49,594 nucleotides of DNA from Candidatus Zambryskibacteria bacterium RIFCSPLOWO2_01_FULL_39_39 (lineage in GTDB: Bacteria; Patescibacteriota; Minisyncoccia; Phycocordibacterales; WO2-35-19): the NCBI GenBank assembly GCA_001823925.1, contig MHWB01000008.1, positions 1-49,594 on the forward strand, in the 5' to 3' direction. This document shows, piece by piece, positions 23,415-31,463 of this stretch (position 1 is the stretch's first letter; each line of letters begins with the position of its first letter). Position numbers and translations under genes: made by a program. The notes under the pieces are model-generated. The model ran no database searches. It was not told the origin of the DNA and saw only the letters and a program-made list of their open reading frames with translations.

Positions 23415-24512
23415 ATGAATAATCAAAATCTAGGCAGTCAAATACCGCCGGTAGAACCGCAAAATCAAGGTGTGCCGGTAGCTCAAAGCAACAAGAAGCT
23501 AACTACAGGCTTGAGCCTGTTAGTTACTGCGCTTTTAGTATTGGTAGGTTACTTATTATTTGGCAACAAAACTGTTGCTCCGGAAAAAGTAGAGGATAAC
23601 AAACAAACTAACGACCAAATTCAGCCAATAGAAAACCAAGTCGCCGGTTGGAAAACTTATAGTAATGCAAGAGCAAATTTTGAAGTTAGATATCCTAGTG
23701 AATTAGCAATCAAAGCTGGCAGATCTATCTCTGGAGGGGAAACAGTTCAGTTTAGTTCAGGAAAAAGCGAGGTTGCGGAAATTCTAGTCAATGTAGAGGG
23801 CGGAACATTGTCTGATGTATATTCTTCCTTAGAGAATGCCTTAGATGGCATGCGCGGCGTTAATAAATTTTCTTCCAACGTAAACCAAGAAGCTGGTACC
23901 ATCTCTGTCGGCGGAGTAATTGGTTATAAATTCCAAACGGTTATGGCGAATAATACAAATGAAATAGTAAGAGAAGATATTGTGTTTGGCAAGTACGGTC
24001 TTATATATATTATAACTTTCCAAGAACAAATTTCGGGTCAATCCAAGGAATTCCTATCTAGTTTTAAATTTACAACCCAAGCTGAAACCGCTAATTGGAA
24101 AACTTATAGTTTAAGTGGAACCAATACTAGCTTGCAGTTTAGTTATCCTGAAAGCATGGGTTTGGTAGAAAAAAATCAAAAAAAATTTCTCGATGGAAGT
24201 AATTTTAGTTTGGTTACTCTAGAGAATAATCAATTGCTTGTTTCGGTATTCGTTAATGACCCTGGCAGAGGACTCGGCGGGGAGTTAACCGTTAACAAAA
24301 AAATTCAGGTAGCAGGAATTGAAGCTAGCTATCAAGGTTTGGCGACTTCAGCAGAAATGGAACCCGATGTAAGTAAAAGGAAAAAAGGAGCCCTCATACA
24401 ATTTTTTAAAGATGGAGATGAATATGCAATACTCTTTTGGTATTCCGCATCAGGAATAGACCAAACCCAAGTAATCAATGAAATTCTGGCCAGTGTTAAA
24501 TTTACTCAGTAA
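23415..24512 (+). CDS. Membrane-anchored protein with two PsbP-like repeats
   Basis: A 365-residue protein with a Pro/Gln-rich N-terminus, a membrane helix at about residues 31-50 (GLSLLVTALLVLVGYLLFGN) and two internally similar outer domains. Each starts W-K-T-Y (WKTYSNARANFEVRYPSEL and WKTYSLSGTNTSLQFSYPES) and ends F-K-F-T or V-K-F-T after 'I.(A/S)S', a pattern of PsbP-like/DUF-type beta domains common in Patescibacteria. So it arose by domain duplication. Likely extracytoplasmic; function unknown. A small membrane peptide gene follows after 6 bp. Confidence 0.75.
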   Translation: MNNQNLGSQIPPVEPQNQGVPVAQSNKKLTTGLSLLVTALLVLVGYLLFGNKTVAPEKVEDNKQTNDQIQPIENQVAGWKTYSNARANFEVRYPSELAIKAGRSISGGETVQFSSGKSEVAEILVNVEGGTLSDVYSSLENALDGMRGVNKFSSNVNQEAGTISVGGVIGYKFQTVMANNTNEIVREDIVFGKYGLIYIITFQEQISGQSKEFLSSFKFTTQAETANWKTYSLSGTNTSLQFSYPESMGLVEKNQKKFLDGSNFSLVTLENNQLLVSVFVNDPGRGLGGELTVNKKIQVAGIEASYQGLATSAEMEPDVSKRKKGALIQFFKDGDEYAILFWYSASGIDQTQVINEILASVKFTQ

Positions 24513-24518
24513 AAAATT

Positions 24519-24722
24519 ATGAAAAAAATAACAATTATTATCTCAATTATTGTTGCAAGTTATCTCGTATTAACCAGTATTCTAACTGCAACAGGAGTTT
24601 GTCCAAAATATAGAAATTTAATGCCTAGAATTGTTGGAACTGGTATAGAAAATATTAAAGGTCCAAATGATGCAAAACCTTGGCATATTTTGTTTTGTCC
24701 ATTTGCAGAAAAAGTTTATTAA
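24519..24722 (+). CDS. Small membrane-anchored protein
   Basis: A 67-residue protein with an N-terminal hydrophobic helix (ITIIISIIVASYLVLTSILT), which could be a signal peptide or anchor, and a short outer part with two cysteines (CPKY and LFCPF) that might form a disulfide. It starts 6 bp after the PsbP-like gene, so the two are likely co-transcribed. Not recognised further. Confidence 0.6.
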   Translation: MKKITIIISIIVASYLVLTSILTATGVCPKYRNLMPRIVGTGIENIKGPNDAKPWHILFCPFAEKVY

Positions 24723-24782
24723 ATTACCCCCTTTTCTTTTTAGTTTTTAAAAATTCTACTTGAGTAATTTCAGATTGTTCGA

Positions 24783-24986
24783 TTATTTAAAAAAGAATAC
24801 TTTATTTTGATTCAATTCTTCAATCCAGAGTTCCAAAGCCTCTCGGGCATATCTTTTAGCATCTTCAAAGGAATTACCGAAAGTAACGCACCCTGGAAAA
24901 TCCGGAAAAGAAACATTAAACCCTTTTTGTTCGTTAGGGGTAAAAATGGCATTATAAGATAATATCTTTTGGGATTTTTTATTCAT
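24783..24986 (-). CDS. HicB-like antitoxin, solitary and possibly truncated
   Basis: A 67-residue HicB-fold protein: YNAIFTPNEQKGFNVSFPDF followed by PGCVTFGNSFEDAKRYAREA and LELWIEEL, the standard HicB N-terminal domain. No HicA toxin gene is adjacent. After the stop, the next reading frame continues with IIEQSEITQVEFLKTKKKRG, resembling the normal HicB continuation, so a one-base loss in the T/A run before the stop may have truncated it. TATCAT ends 6 nt before its start, and the comM promoter overlaps on the other strand. Confidence 0.75.
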   Translation of the reverse strand: MNKKSQKILSYNAIFTPNEQKGFNVSFPDFPGCVTFGNSFEDAKRYAREALELWIEELNQNKVFFFK

Positions 24987-24991
24987 GAAAA

Positions 24992-25002
24992 TATGATAAC
25001 AT
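24992..25002. promoter_or_regulatory. Overlapping divergent -10 boxes, hicB-like gene and comM
   Basis: On the minus strand TATCAT (24993-24998) ends 6 nt before the HicB-like start. On the plus strand TAACAT (24997-25002) ends 6 nt before the comM ATG at 25009. Second case, after 6796, of mutually overlapping leaderless promoters. Confidence 0.5.
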
Positions 25003-25008
25003 GAATAT

Positions 25009-25929
25009 ATGTCCTACGCTAAAGTTCATAGCGCTCAAGCCTCTCTTTTGAAACCCTATATTGTTGACGTAGAAGCAGACCTCTCGCGAGGTCTTAATTC
25101 TTTTTCCATTGTAGGGCTAGGGGATAAAGCTGTTGATGAGGCCAAAGACAGGATAAGCGCTGCTGTCAAAAATAGCGGATTTGAATCTCCAAAGTCCAAA
25201 AATCATAAAGTAGTTATCTCCCTTGCTCCCGCAGAAGTCAAAAAAGAAGGCTCTGGGCTTGATGTGGCCATTGCTCTTTCATATCTTTTAGCAAGTGGCG
25301 ACATTATTTTCGATCCAAAAAATAAAATATTTTTAGGCGAGCTTTCACTTGACGGCTCTTTACGAGGAGTCAAAGGCGCTTTAGCTTTTGCGAGGAAAGC
25401 TAAAGAAAAAGGTTTTAAAGAAATATATTTACCTTTGCAAAATGCTCCGGAGGCTGCTTTGGTAGACGGCTTACTTATTTATGGCGCGGAAACTCTAATG
25501 GAAATAATAAATCATGTTTCTCGCGATACTGATATAAATCAAAAATTAAAACAAGAAAAAAAGAAAGAAATAAAAAATTTGCATAACATTTCTCTAGACC
25601 TCTCTGACATAAAAGGACAGGAGGGTGCTAAGAGAGCCTTGGAGATAGCGGCCGCCGGCGGACACAATATAGCCTTGTACGGCCCTCCGGGGACCGGCAA
25701 GACAATGCTGGCCAAAGCTCTTCCCGGGATACTTCCACCACTTTCTTTCGATGAAGTTTTGGAAGTAACAGAAATACATTCTATGGTCGGGGCTTTAAGT
25801 GATATTTTGCTTGCCGAGCGACCCTTCCGCTCGCCCCATCATACCGCTTCCCATGTCGCCATTATTGGCGGTGGCTCAAATCCAAGGCCGGGAGAAGTTA
25901 CTCTGGCCCACAAAGGAGTGCTTTTCTTA
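25009..25929 (+). pseudogene. comM: comM (yifB), 5' part, interrupted
   Basis: The first 307 codons of a Mg-chelatase-like AAA+ ATPase, ComM, a branch-migration helicase used in natural transformation. Seen are the N-terminal Lon-like S5 domain (SIVGLGDKAVDEAKDRISAA, ISLAPAEVKKEGSGLDVAIA, FLGELSLDGSLRGVKGAL) and Walker A (ALYGPPGTGKTMLAKALPGI), then FRSPHHTASHVAIIGGG. After HKGVLFL the island begins; the frame runs on for seven island-encoded residues to a stop at 25953. The missing Walker B continuation (DEFPEF) lies at 36558. As sequenced the protein lacks sensor and C-terminal domains and cannot be an active helicase. Confidence 0.93.
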
Positions 25930-25950
25930 AATAATTATGCACTCTTGAAC
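25930..25950 (+). repeat. Left terminal inverted repeat of the island
   Basis: AATAATTATGCACTCTTGAAC; 18 of 21 bases match the reverse complement of 36533-36553. Confidence 0.85.
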
Positions 25951-26230
25951 TAATGTTTATAAGGTTCATACTATTTCAAATAAAGATTCTGTAAGCCACT
26001 ATAGAATGTCCACACAATTAGTTGAAGTTTTTTGATTTTTTGCTATTATTATGATGACAATTTAATAGTCTTTGCGGTGCTGTAGAATCCGTCTATAAAT
26101 GATACTTAGGATTCGCTTTTCGCCTTCAAAGCATAGAGATTGAGTCTTATTTCCATTTTGGAAATAACGCTTAGCCTTTGTGTAATGACGGCGATTTTTG
26201 TTTTCAAGAACGCCTCACAGCAGAAAAAGT
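25951..26230. other. Island left flank without a recognisable gene
   Basis: About 280 bp of AT-rich DNA. A short CCATTTTGG hairpin at about 26153 and TATTAT/TATGAT boxes near 26045 are the only signals; no coding sequence is evident. Confidence 0.4.
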
Positions 26231-26407
26231 ATGAATGCCAAGAAATTGGATTCTACGGAAAAATCTGTCGGCACCTCAAAGACATACATACCAAAAGTAA
26301 GTGTGGATATTGAAGGGAAACTGCTTACAGAAAAAATGCGAGAAAAATTAGGAAAAAGAATTTTTCTTGTGTTGACTAATTCCTTAGAAACAAATGTGAA
26401 GATGTAA
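26231..26407 (+). CDS. Possible 58-residue protein
   Basis: An open frame MNAKKLDSTEKSVGTSKTYI continuing to KRIFLVLTNSLETNVKM. It is basic with a weak hydrophobic end, has no clear ribosome-binding site or promoter, and is not recognised. It directly precedes the structured stretch. It could be real or chance. Confidence 0.3.
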   Translation: MNAKKLDSTEKSVGTSKTYIPKVSVDIEGKLLTEKMREKLGKRIFLVLTNSLETNVKM

Positions 26408-26424
26408 CGAGAATTAAAAATAAA

Positions 26425-27060
26425 ATATCCATTGCGGCCGAAACAAAAGCTCTGTCTTACCGCCGCAATGGGGATGGGGCTTTTGTTTCGCATAAGCCCC
26501 CAGAATTGGCAGACAATCCATTACAGTTCTTGCCAATTTGGACATAGAGATTCCGAGAAAAATGGCCACTGCCGAATGTGCGTAGTTTTCAAGATTACGG
26601 ACTGGGAGACCCCCTAAGCTGTAAGCCATCGCCAGTTTCTGCGTTCTGGTGTATTCAAAACGCAAACTGCATATGATATAGGAACCTGGGTATGCGGTTA
26701 AAGTATAGGTCTCACGACTACCAAATGTGCATAAATTTACTATGCGACCGTTCCGAAAAGGGGTGCTGGGCTGTGGCTTGCTCTAAATACGCCACCTTTA
26801 CGCCAAGGAGGACACCCAAAAATCGATGGCAAATCTCGGATAACTCTCCCATATGGGAGCTTAGCTCGATGAAATCGGGGTAACTACAGCTATATCCAAA
26901 TTTGTGAGGGTTAGACATTAAAAGAGGTTAGCGACTCAAACATCATAAAAATCCAAGGAGGACACTCAAAAAAAGTAAGGACGCTAAGCAAATATAATGA
27001 TGAGCGACAAACATCAAGATTTGATTAAGATTAATATTCAAATAATTTGAGTCGCGAAAG
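26425..27060 (+). ncRNA. Candidate large structured noncoding RNA in the island
   Basis: About 640 bp without a credible gene, richer in G+C than the flanks, and full of local helices: CCATTGCGGC/GCCGCAATGG crossed with CGAAACAAAAGC/GCTTTTGTTTCG (order A-B-A'-B'), GGGGCTT/AAGCCCC, AATTGGCA/TGCCAATT, TGCGTT/AACGCA, GCATA/TATGC, GTGGC/GCCAC, CTCCCATATGGGAG, and an outer GCGACTCAAA (26931) with TTTGAGTCGC (27046). CCAAGGAGGACAC occurs twice (about 26802 and 26953). Strand is inferred from the neighbouring genes. Large ornate RNAs of mobile elements (for example GOLLD or ROOL) are the analogy; no family match is claimed. Confidence 0.45.
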
Positions 27061-27102
27061 CATCTTTTTGTCTAAAAAATTATTAGTAACAATTTTAACA
27101 AG

Positions 27103-27588
27103 ATGAATAAAATAAAACCTAAAAAAGAATTGGGCGAAAAATTAACGGAGTTATTGACTTCAATGGAAGACCATACCCACTTAGCTCTTATTCAGTCTTT
27201 TGATTCAACCTATCAATTGCTGGCCAAAGAATTTTGCAGTCAAATGATAAGAGAATATGGTTGCCAAACAAGTCTGGAAAAGTCATTGGTTGAAGTAATT
27301 GCCAATTCATACATAAGAACAATAGAAACTTCCAAAAGATTAAACAACTGCCTAAACGCAAACAGATATATTGATGATGCATCAACAAGATACTTAGCCA
27401 TGTTAAGCAAGCAAATAGACAGGAGTAATCGCCAATTTTTGAGCGGAATCATTGCTCTTAAACAACTGATGTCTCCCGCTGTTGAAGTTAATGTAAAGAC
27501 AAAAAACGCCTTTATTGCTCAAAATCAACAAATAAATAGCGATTATAAACCTAAGCCGACAAAAAATGAAAACAATGAGTCCAAATGA
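27103..27588 (+). CDS. Hypothetical island protein, helical
   Basis: A 161-residue, mostly alpha-helical protein (KKELGEKLTELLTSMEDHTH at the start, then SLVEVIANSYIRTIETSKRL). The tail is polar (NQQINSDYKPKPTKNENNES). No membrane segment or catalytic motif. Its 3' end overlaps the start of the zinc-ribbon gene by 23 bp, so they are probably made together. Not recognised; the helical pattern with repeated Arg/Asn resembles small phage DNA-binding or packaging proteins, but that is only a guess. Confidence 0.6.
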   Translation: MNKIKPKKELGEKLTELLTSMEDHTHLALIQSFDSTYQLLAKEFCSQMIREYGCQTSLEKSLVEVIANSYIRTIETSKRLNNCLNANRYIDDASTRYLAMLSKQIDRSNRQFLSGIIALKQLMSPAVEVNVKTKNAFIAQNQQINSDYKPKPTKNENNESK

Positions 27589-27901
27589 TTTAGGAAAAAA
27601 ATTTATTGTGGAAGAATGCCAAAAGTTAAAAATTGGAGACTGTTTGAAGAATTTCAAACTTAGCTTCAAAGAAACCGTCTTGAAGTCTGAATTAGATGTT
27701 TTTAAGCAATCTGTTGAACTAACCACTACAAAAACAGGGTTTAACGGCATTCGCTTTTGGTTCAAATGTCCACTATGCTTAAAAGGGATAGGGGTGCTAT
27801 TTGTTCATCCGTTGGACGGCAGAATTGGTTGCAGAGAATGCCTTAATCTTGAATATAGGAAAAGGAGATATAAGGGTATGGCTGAGTGCGATTTATTATA
27901 A
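27566..27901 (+). CDS. Small zinc-ribbon protein
   Basis: A 111-residue protein whose C-terminal third is a C4 zinc ribbon: FKCPLCLKGIGVLFVHPLDG followed by RIGCRECLNLEYRKRRYKG. This pattern (C-P-x-C ... C-R-x-C-x-x-L-x-Y) is common in small proteins of mobile elements and DNA-binding accessory proteins. It overlaps the upstream gene. An ATG at 27575 is an alternative start. Function unknown; nucleic-acid binding is likely. Confidence 0.7.
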   Translation: MKTMSPNDLGKKFIVEECQKLKIGDCLKNFKLSFKETVLKSELDVFKQSVELTTTKTGFNGIRFWFKCPLCLKGIGVLFVHPLDGRIGCRECLNLEYRKRRYKGMAECDLL

Positions 27902-27947
27902 GCATCCTCGTGAAATGTTTCAGATTTTTTAATATAATCCTATGTAA

Positions 27948-28730
27948 ATGACAATTTTACCTAATAAAATCTCTTGGGCTATTCTGGGAATTATAGTGAC
28001 CATTTTCTCCCTTGTCTTGGTTTTGCAACCAAATGACAGTTACACGGGTAATGAAAGTGTCATTACCAAAGAAGTTGCCGATGTTTCCCAAACAATTCAA
28101 GAAACAGAAGCTATTAAGGAAGTGAGTGCTTTATATCCAGTTATAAAGATAACTGATGGGGATACAATTGATGTCAGCATAGATGGTCAAAAACAAACCA
28201 TACGACTCATCGGACTAAATACTCCAGAAACTGTTGACCCCCGCAAACCCGTAGAGTGTTTTGGAAAGGAAGCTTCAAACAAAGCCAAAGAACTATTGAC
28301 TGGAAAGAGAGTGGTGATTGAGAAAGACGATAGTCAAGGAACTTACGACAAATATCAAAGACTGCTTGCCTATGTGTTTTTGGAAGACGGAACAAATTTT
28401 AATAAATGGATGATAGAGAATGGCTATGGCTACGAATATACATATAATTTGCCATACAAGTATCAAAAAGAATTTAAGATGGCTCAAGAGCAAGCAAAAG
28501 CACAAGGAAAAGGCTTATGGGCTGATAACGCTTGCCAAAAAGAAACCGAGACCACTGTTGTCCCAACAGAAAGCACCAAATATATTTGCACATACGATGC
28601 TTATAATTGTGGTGATTTCTCAACTCACAATGAGGCACAGTCAGTTTACGAGGCTTGTGGAGGAGTAAATAACGATATCCATAAGTTAGACCGAGACAAA
28701 GATGGATTAGCCTGCGAAACTTTACCTTAA
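27948..28730 (+). CDS. Membrane-anchored thermonuclease with Excalibur domain
   Basis: A 260-residue protein with an N-terminal membrane helix (about residues 10-27) and a staphylococcal-nuclease (SNase) domain: VIKITDGDTIDVSIDGQKQT, IRLIGLNTPETVDPRKP with the catalytic Arg and Asp/Glu, RVVIEKDDSQGTYDKYQRLL and NGYGYEYTYN. A C-terminal Excalibur calcium motif (NCGDFSTHNEAQ and LDRDKDGLACE) follows. Expected: a cell-surface calcium-dependent nuclease degrading DNA or RNA, perhaps for nucleotide scavenging or against rivals. TATAAT ends 9 nt before the start. Confidence 0.9.
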   Translation: MTILPNKISWAILGIIVTIFSLVLVLQPNDSYTGNESVITKEVADVSQTIQETEAIKEVSALYPVIKITDGDTIDVSIDGQKQTIRLIGLNTPETVDPRKPVECFGKEASNKAKELLTGKRVVIEKDDSQGTYDKYQRLLAYVFLEDGTNFNKWMIENGYGYEYTYNLPYKYQKEFKMAQEQAKAQGKGLWADNACQKETETTVVPTESTKYICTYDAYNCGDFSTHNEAQSVYEACGGVNNDIHKLDRDKDGLACETLP

Positions 28731-28757
28731 AGATTCTCTAATCCTTATAGAATCTCT

Positions 28758-29105
28758 TTACAATCCAGCTTCTGAACAATCCACTTTTTCAATTGCTTTC
28801 CATTGTTGATAGCTCATTTCATTTTTTTCTTGTAGGTAAGCCGCTGAAACCATTCCAGCCTGGACACATATCTGTATTTTATCCCCTTGGCGTTTAGCTA
28901 TTTCATATTGTTGAACTGCGTCTGCCGAAACCTGTTTATAAATATCATCCAGCTCTCTTTTAGATTGTTTTTCTAATCCACCACCAAAGAGATACCACAC
29001 AGCACCTATTAATAAAACTAATCCTACTGCTACACTAGCCGCCGAATTATTTCCTTTTTCTTCATTATCATTTTCGTCCCCATTTGATAGTCTGAATGAT
29101 TTCAT
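28758..29105 (-). CDS. Single-pass membrane protein of the island
   Basis: A 115-residue protein with a polar N-terminus, one membrane helix (SAASVAVGLVLLIGAVWYLF) and an outer helical domain with two cysteines (QICVQAG and VDCSEAGL) that may be disulfide-bonded. The tail motif 'QICVQAGMVSAAYLQEKNE' resembles small lipoprotein-like entries of mobile elements. It is on the same strand as, and 21 bp downstream of, the 273-residue membrane protein; both are probably one transcript. Function unknown. Confidence 0.65.
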   Translation of the reverse strand: MKSFRLSNGDENDNEEKGNNSAASVAVGLVLLIGAVWYLFGGGLEKQSKRELDDIYKQVSADAVQQYEIAKRQGDKIQICVQAGMVSAAYLQEKNEMSYQQWKAIEKVDCSEAGL

Positions 29106-29125
29106 ATTTATAGAATTACTAATGA

Positions 29126-29947
29126 TTAATTATAAGCATCCATTATGTCATCCTCATTCCTGTCATAGAAACAACTCGGCTTATAGTCGTGCCAACAGTA
29201 TTGATATTGTGTGCCACGACCATAATTTGAGGGATTTATTGAATTCGGCTTTCCCCGTAAATAAACGAGCATATCATAAGTCATACCAATCCATATTTTT
29301 CTATCAGCTAAGGCTTCACATTCTTTCTCGCTCCATTCAGGATGAGACTTGCATATTATTCCTGCTGGGGTTGCATAGTATGCTTGTAGTTCTGCTTCAG
29401 CCTCGGCTTTTACTCTGGCCTCTGCTTCTTTTGCTAATCTTTCTTCTTCCTCTTTTTGGGCTATTTCATCTAGCGTGAATATTCTTTTCACAGATATGTT
29501 GGTGCTTACCATTTTGTCTCCATTCTCTGCAACAATATTCAAAACATTATCTCCGTTTTTCAATGGTATTTCTCTAGCAAAATATCCGTTCTTATCAACT
29601 TCAATGGGTAGGTAATTTATTGTTAGTTTTGAATCTGAAGGATTTACATTTCCTTTTACCAAAACCCTATTCGCCTGTATTGAAAAATTATTTGCTGGCT
29701 CACTGATTGTAATTACTGGAGCCTTACCTCCATACATACTCATAGCACCCAACAAGATAAAAACGATTGAAACGATAGTTGAAGTAATGAGTTTTGTTTT
29801 TGCCGAAAACTTCTTATTCTTTTTATATAAATACCAAATGATTATGGCTGGAATTGCCAGATACCAAGCCGCGATTACAACCACTGGCAGAATTGCATAA
29901 CCTATAATTTTGAAAATCTTAGACGAGCTTTTTGGTGCATTTTCCAT
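29126..29947 (-). CDS. Membrane protein with Ig-like outer domain
   Basis: A 273-residue protein with three hydrophobic segments in the first 85 residues (YAILPVVVIAAWYLAIPAII and LITSTIVSIVFILLGAM) and then an Ig-like/Glucodextranase_B-type beta domain (VITISEPANNFSIQANRVLV, YFAREIPLKNGDNVLNIVAE). A Glu/Ala-rich coiled coil follows (EEEERLAKEAEARVKAEAEA). The C-terminal part has several cysteines and a short WIGMTYDMLVYLRGKP block like SmpA/OmlA-type small domains. Probably on the cell surface. TAATTT ends 6 nt before the start on the minus strand. Confidence 0.7.
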   Translation of the reverse strand: MENAPKSSSKIFKIIGYAILPVVVIAAWYLAIPAIIIWYLYKKNKKFSAKTKLITSTIVSIVFILLGAMSMYGGKAPVITISEPANNFSIQANRVLVKGNVNPSDSKLTINYLPIEVDKNGYFAREIPLKNGDNVLNIVAENGDKMVSTNISVKRIFTLDEIAQKEEEERLAKEAEARVKAEAEAELQAYYATPAGIICKSHPEWSEKECEALADRKIWIGMTYDMLVYLRGKPNSINPSNYGRGTQYQYCWHDYKPSCFYDRNEDDIMDAYN

Positions 29948-29969
29948 ACATCTAAATTAGTTGTTAATT

Positions 29970-30110
29970 TGATGGCGGAAAACACAAAGCCCGCCACCAG
30001 GAAGGCACCTTTCGGTTACCTCTACCAGAGTTTCCCCTGGTAACGCTACCAACGCCCTGATGACGGGTTTTCTATGTTGGTAGCGATTTTAGACCATGCC
30101 TCCTAGTTTG
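29970..30110. other. Structured intergenic segment in the island
   Basis: The gap 29948-30316 holds no gene. Its first part has stacked hairpins: CGCTACCAAC/GTTGGTAGCG (10 bp, with inner CCC/GGG), TACCAG/CTGGTA, ACC-GAAA-GGT and TGGCGG/CCGCCA. It could be an RNA leader on the minus strand for the 273-residue membrane protein gene, a noncoding RNA, or a recombination site. The remainder is AT-rich with no clear signal. Confidence 0.4.
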
Positions 30111-30316
30111 AAGCCAAAAGGGTTAGGTCTCTCTGCTTATTCAATTGTGAATTGATTATATATCAAATAGAGCCAAAAATATAGGCTAAACAATAAACGC
30201 GTAAAATCGCGTATAACAGTTTGAAATGCTCAAGAGCATATTTGGTATATATTTCGTAATTGAAACGCAGGCACGCTTGTATACTGCGAAATAGAGCTAT
30301 AAAAAACTAAATTCAC

Positions 30317-31450
30317 TTATATAAAACTATTTTCTCTAAAATTTTCCAGAATTGATTTTGCTATCGCATTAGATAAAAATGTTGGCACAGCATTACCAAC
30401 TTGTAAATTTCTATCTCCTCTTGACCCATAAAATTGGTAATCATCTGGAAAACATTGAATTCTTGCGCCTTCCCTTGTTGTTAAAGGTCTTGGGGCTTTA
30501 GGGTGAATACAACGAGACGATGATGGTGTGCTTAAGTTGCGAGTAATTGTTGTTGATGGTCTGTTCCACCAAAGGCGACAGTATGTATTCTTGAAACCAG
30601 AAGTGGGTCTTAAATCTTCAGGTAAATCTTCTGGGGTTCCGCCATCAGGTAATAATTCCATTATTTTTACTAACTTTTCATTATTTTTTGGCGAGCTATG
30701 GTCCATTAATCTTACTGATGCATTCTGTCGCATTAATTTTTGGAATTCATTTTTTGGTTCTGAAGCATATTCAAAACTTTCTTCGTTTGTTTTTATAAAA
30801 GGTAAATCACTTATAGCTTCTTCAAGAGTTAAATACGGTTTTAATTTTGCATCAAATAAATCAAGGACTTCTTCTGGATTGTAATGAGTGCTTTTTGGAT
30901 ATTTGAAATCTACCTTAAGTTTTGAACCAATGATTATAACCCTCTCCCTAATTTGTGGTGCACCATAGTCGGCGGCATTTAACAGCTTGTATTGCACCTT
31001 ATATCCGAGTGATTCAAAAAGGGAAATTATTGTTGTTAATAACTCACCACCCTGCATTGATAAAAGCCCCTTCACATTTTCAAAAAGAAATAATTTAGGA
31101 CTAAATTCTTTTAGGACTCTAAAGTATTCTTGAAAAAGTTTTCCTCTCGGGTCATCAATTAATCTTTTCCCAACAGTTGAATACGCCTGACAAGGAGGTC
31201 CTCCAACAATAATGTCTATCTCATCCGCTTTAATATTTAAGTCTTTTTCAATTTTTTCTGCCCCGAAATTTTTTATATCCTCTGCATAGACCTTTACTGC
31301 CGGATGATTTAGAGAATATGCTTCTGCCATATTTTTTAGTATTTCATTTGCGGCTACAATTTCAAAACCATCATTATGTGCAAAACCATAACTTAATCCA
31401 CCGACTCCAGAAAACAAATCAATTACTTTTAATTTCTTACTCTTAATCAT
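30317..31450 (-). CDS. DNA (cytosine-5)-methyltransferase
   Basis: A 377-residue C5 methyltransferase with the ordered motifs: I VIDLFSGVGGLSYGF, IV GGPPCQAYSTVGKR with the catalytic Cys, VI FLFENVKGLL, VIII QIRERVIIIG, IX REGARIQCFPDDY and X QVGNAVP. The target-recognition region lies between VIII and IX (about residues 180-300). The start at 31450 (MIKSKKLKVID) is the first ATG; it is 13 bp beyond the stop of the endonuclease gene transcribed before it. Together they form a type II restriction-modification pair. Recognition sequence cannot be read from the sequence. Confidence 0.94.
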   Translation of the reverse strand: MIKSKKLKVIDLFSGVGGLSYGFAHNDGFEIVAANEILKNMAEAYSLNHPAVKVYAEDIKNFGAEKIEKDLNIKADEIDIIVGGPPCQAYSTVGKRLIDDPRGKLFQEYFRVLKEFSPKLFLFENVKGLLSMQGGELLTTIISLFESLGYKVQYKLLNAADYGAPQIRERVIIIGSKLKVDFKYPKSTHYNPEEVLDLFDAKLKPYLTLEEAISDLPFIKTNEESFEYASEPKNEFQKLMRQNASVRLMDHSSPKNNEKLVKIMELLPDGGTPEDLPEDLRPTSGFKNTYCRLWWNRPSTTITRNLSTPSSSRCIHPKAPRPLTTREGARIQCFPDDYQFYGSRGDRNLQVGNAVPTFLSNAIAKSILENFRENSFI

Positions 31451-31463
31451 AAAATAAAGACTA

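Noticed and set aside
26432-26617. Short plus-strand frame in the structured island segment
   Set aside because: Starts with a non-ATG codon in the middle of two long helices and has no supporting signals; shadows of the same kind exist on the other strand.
30528-30884. A 118-codon frame antisense to the C5 methyltransferase
   Set aside because: Lies wholly inside a motif-complete methyltransferase gene.
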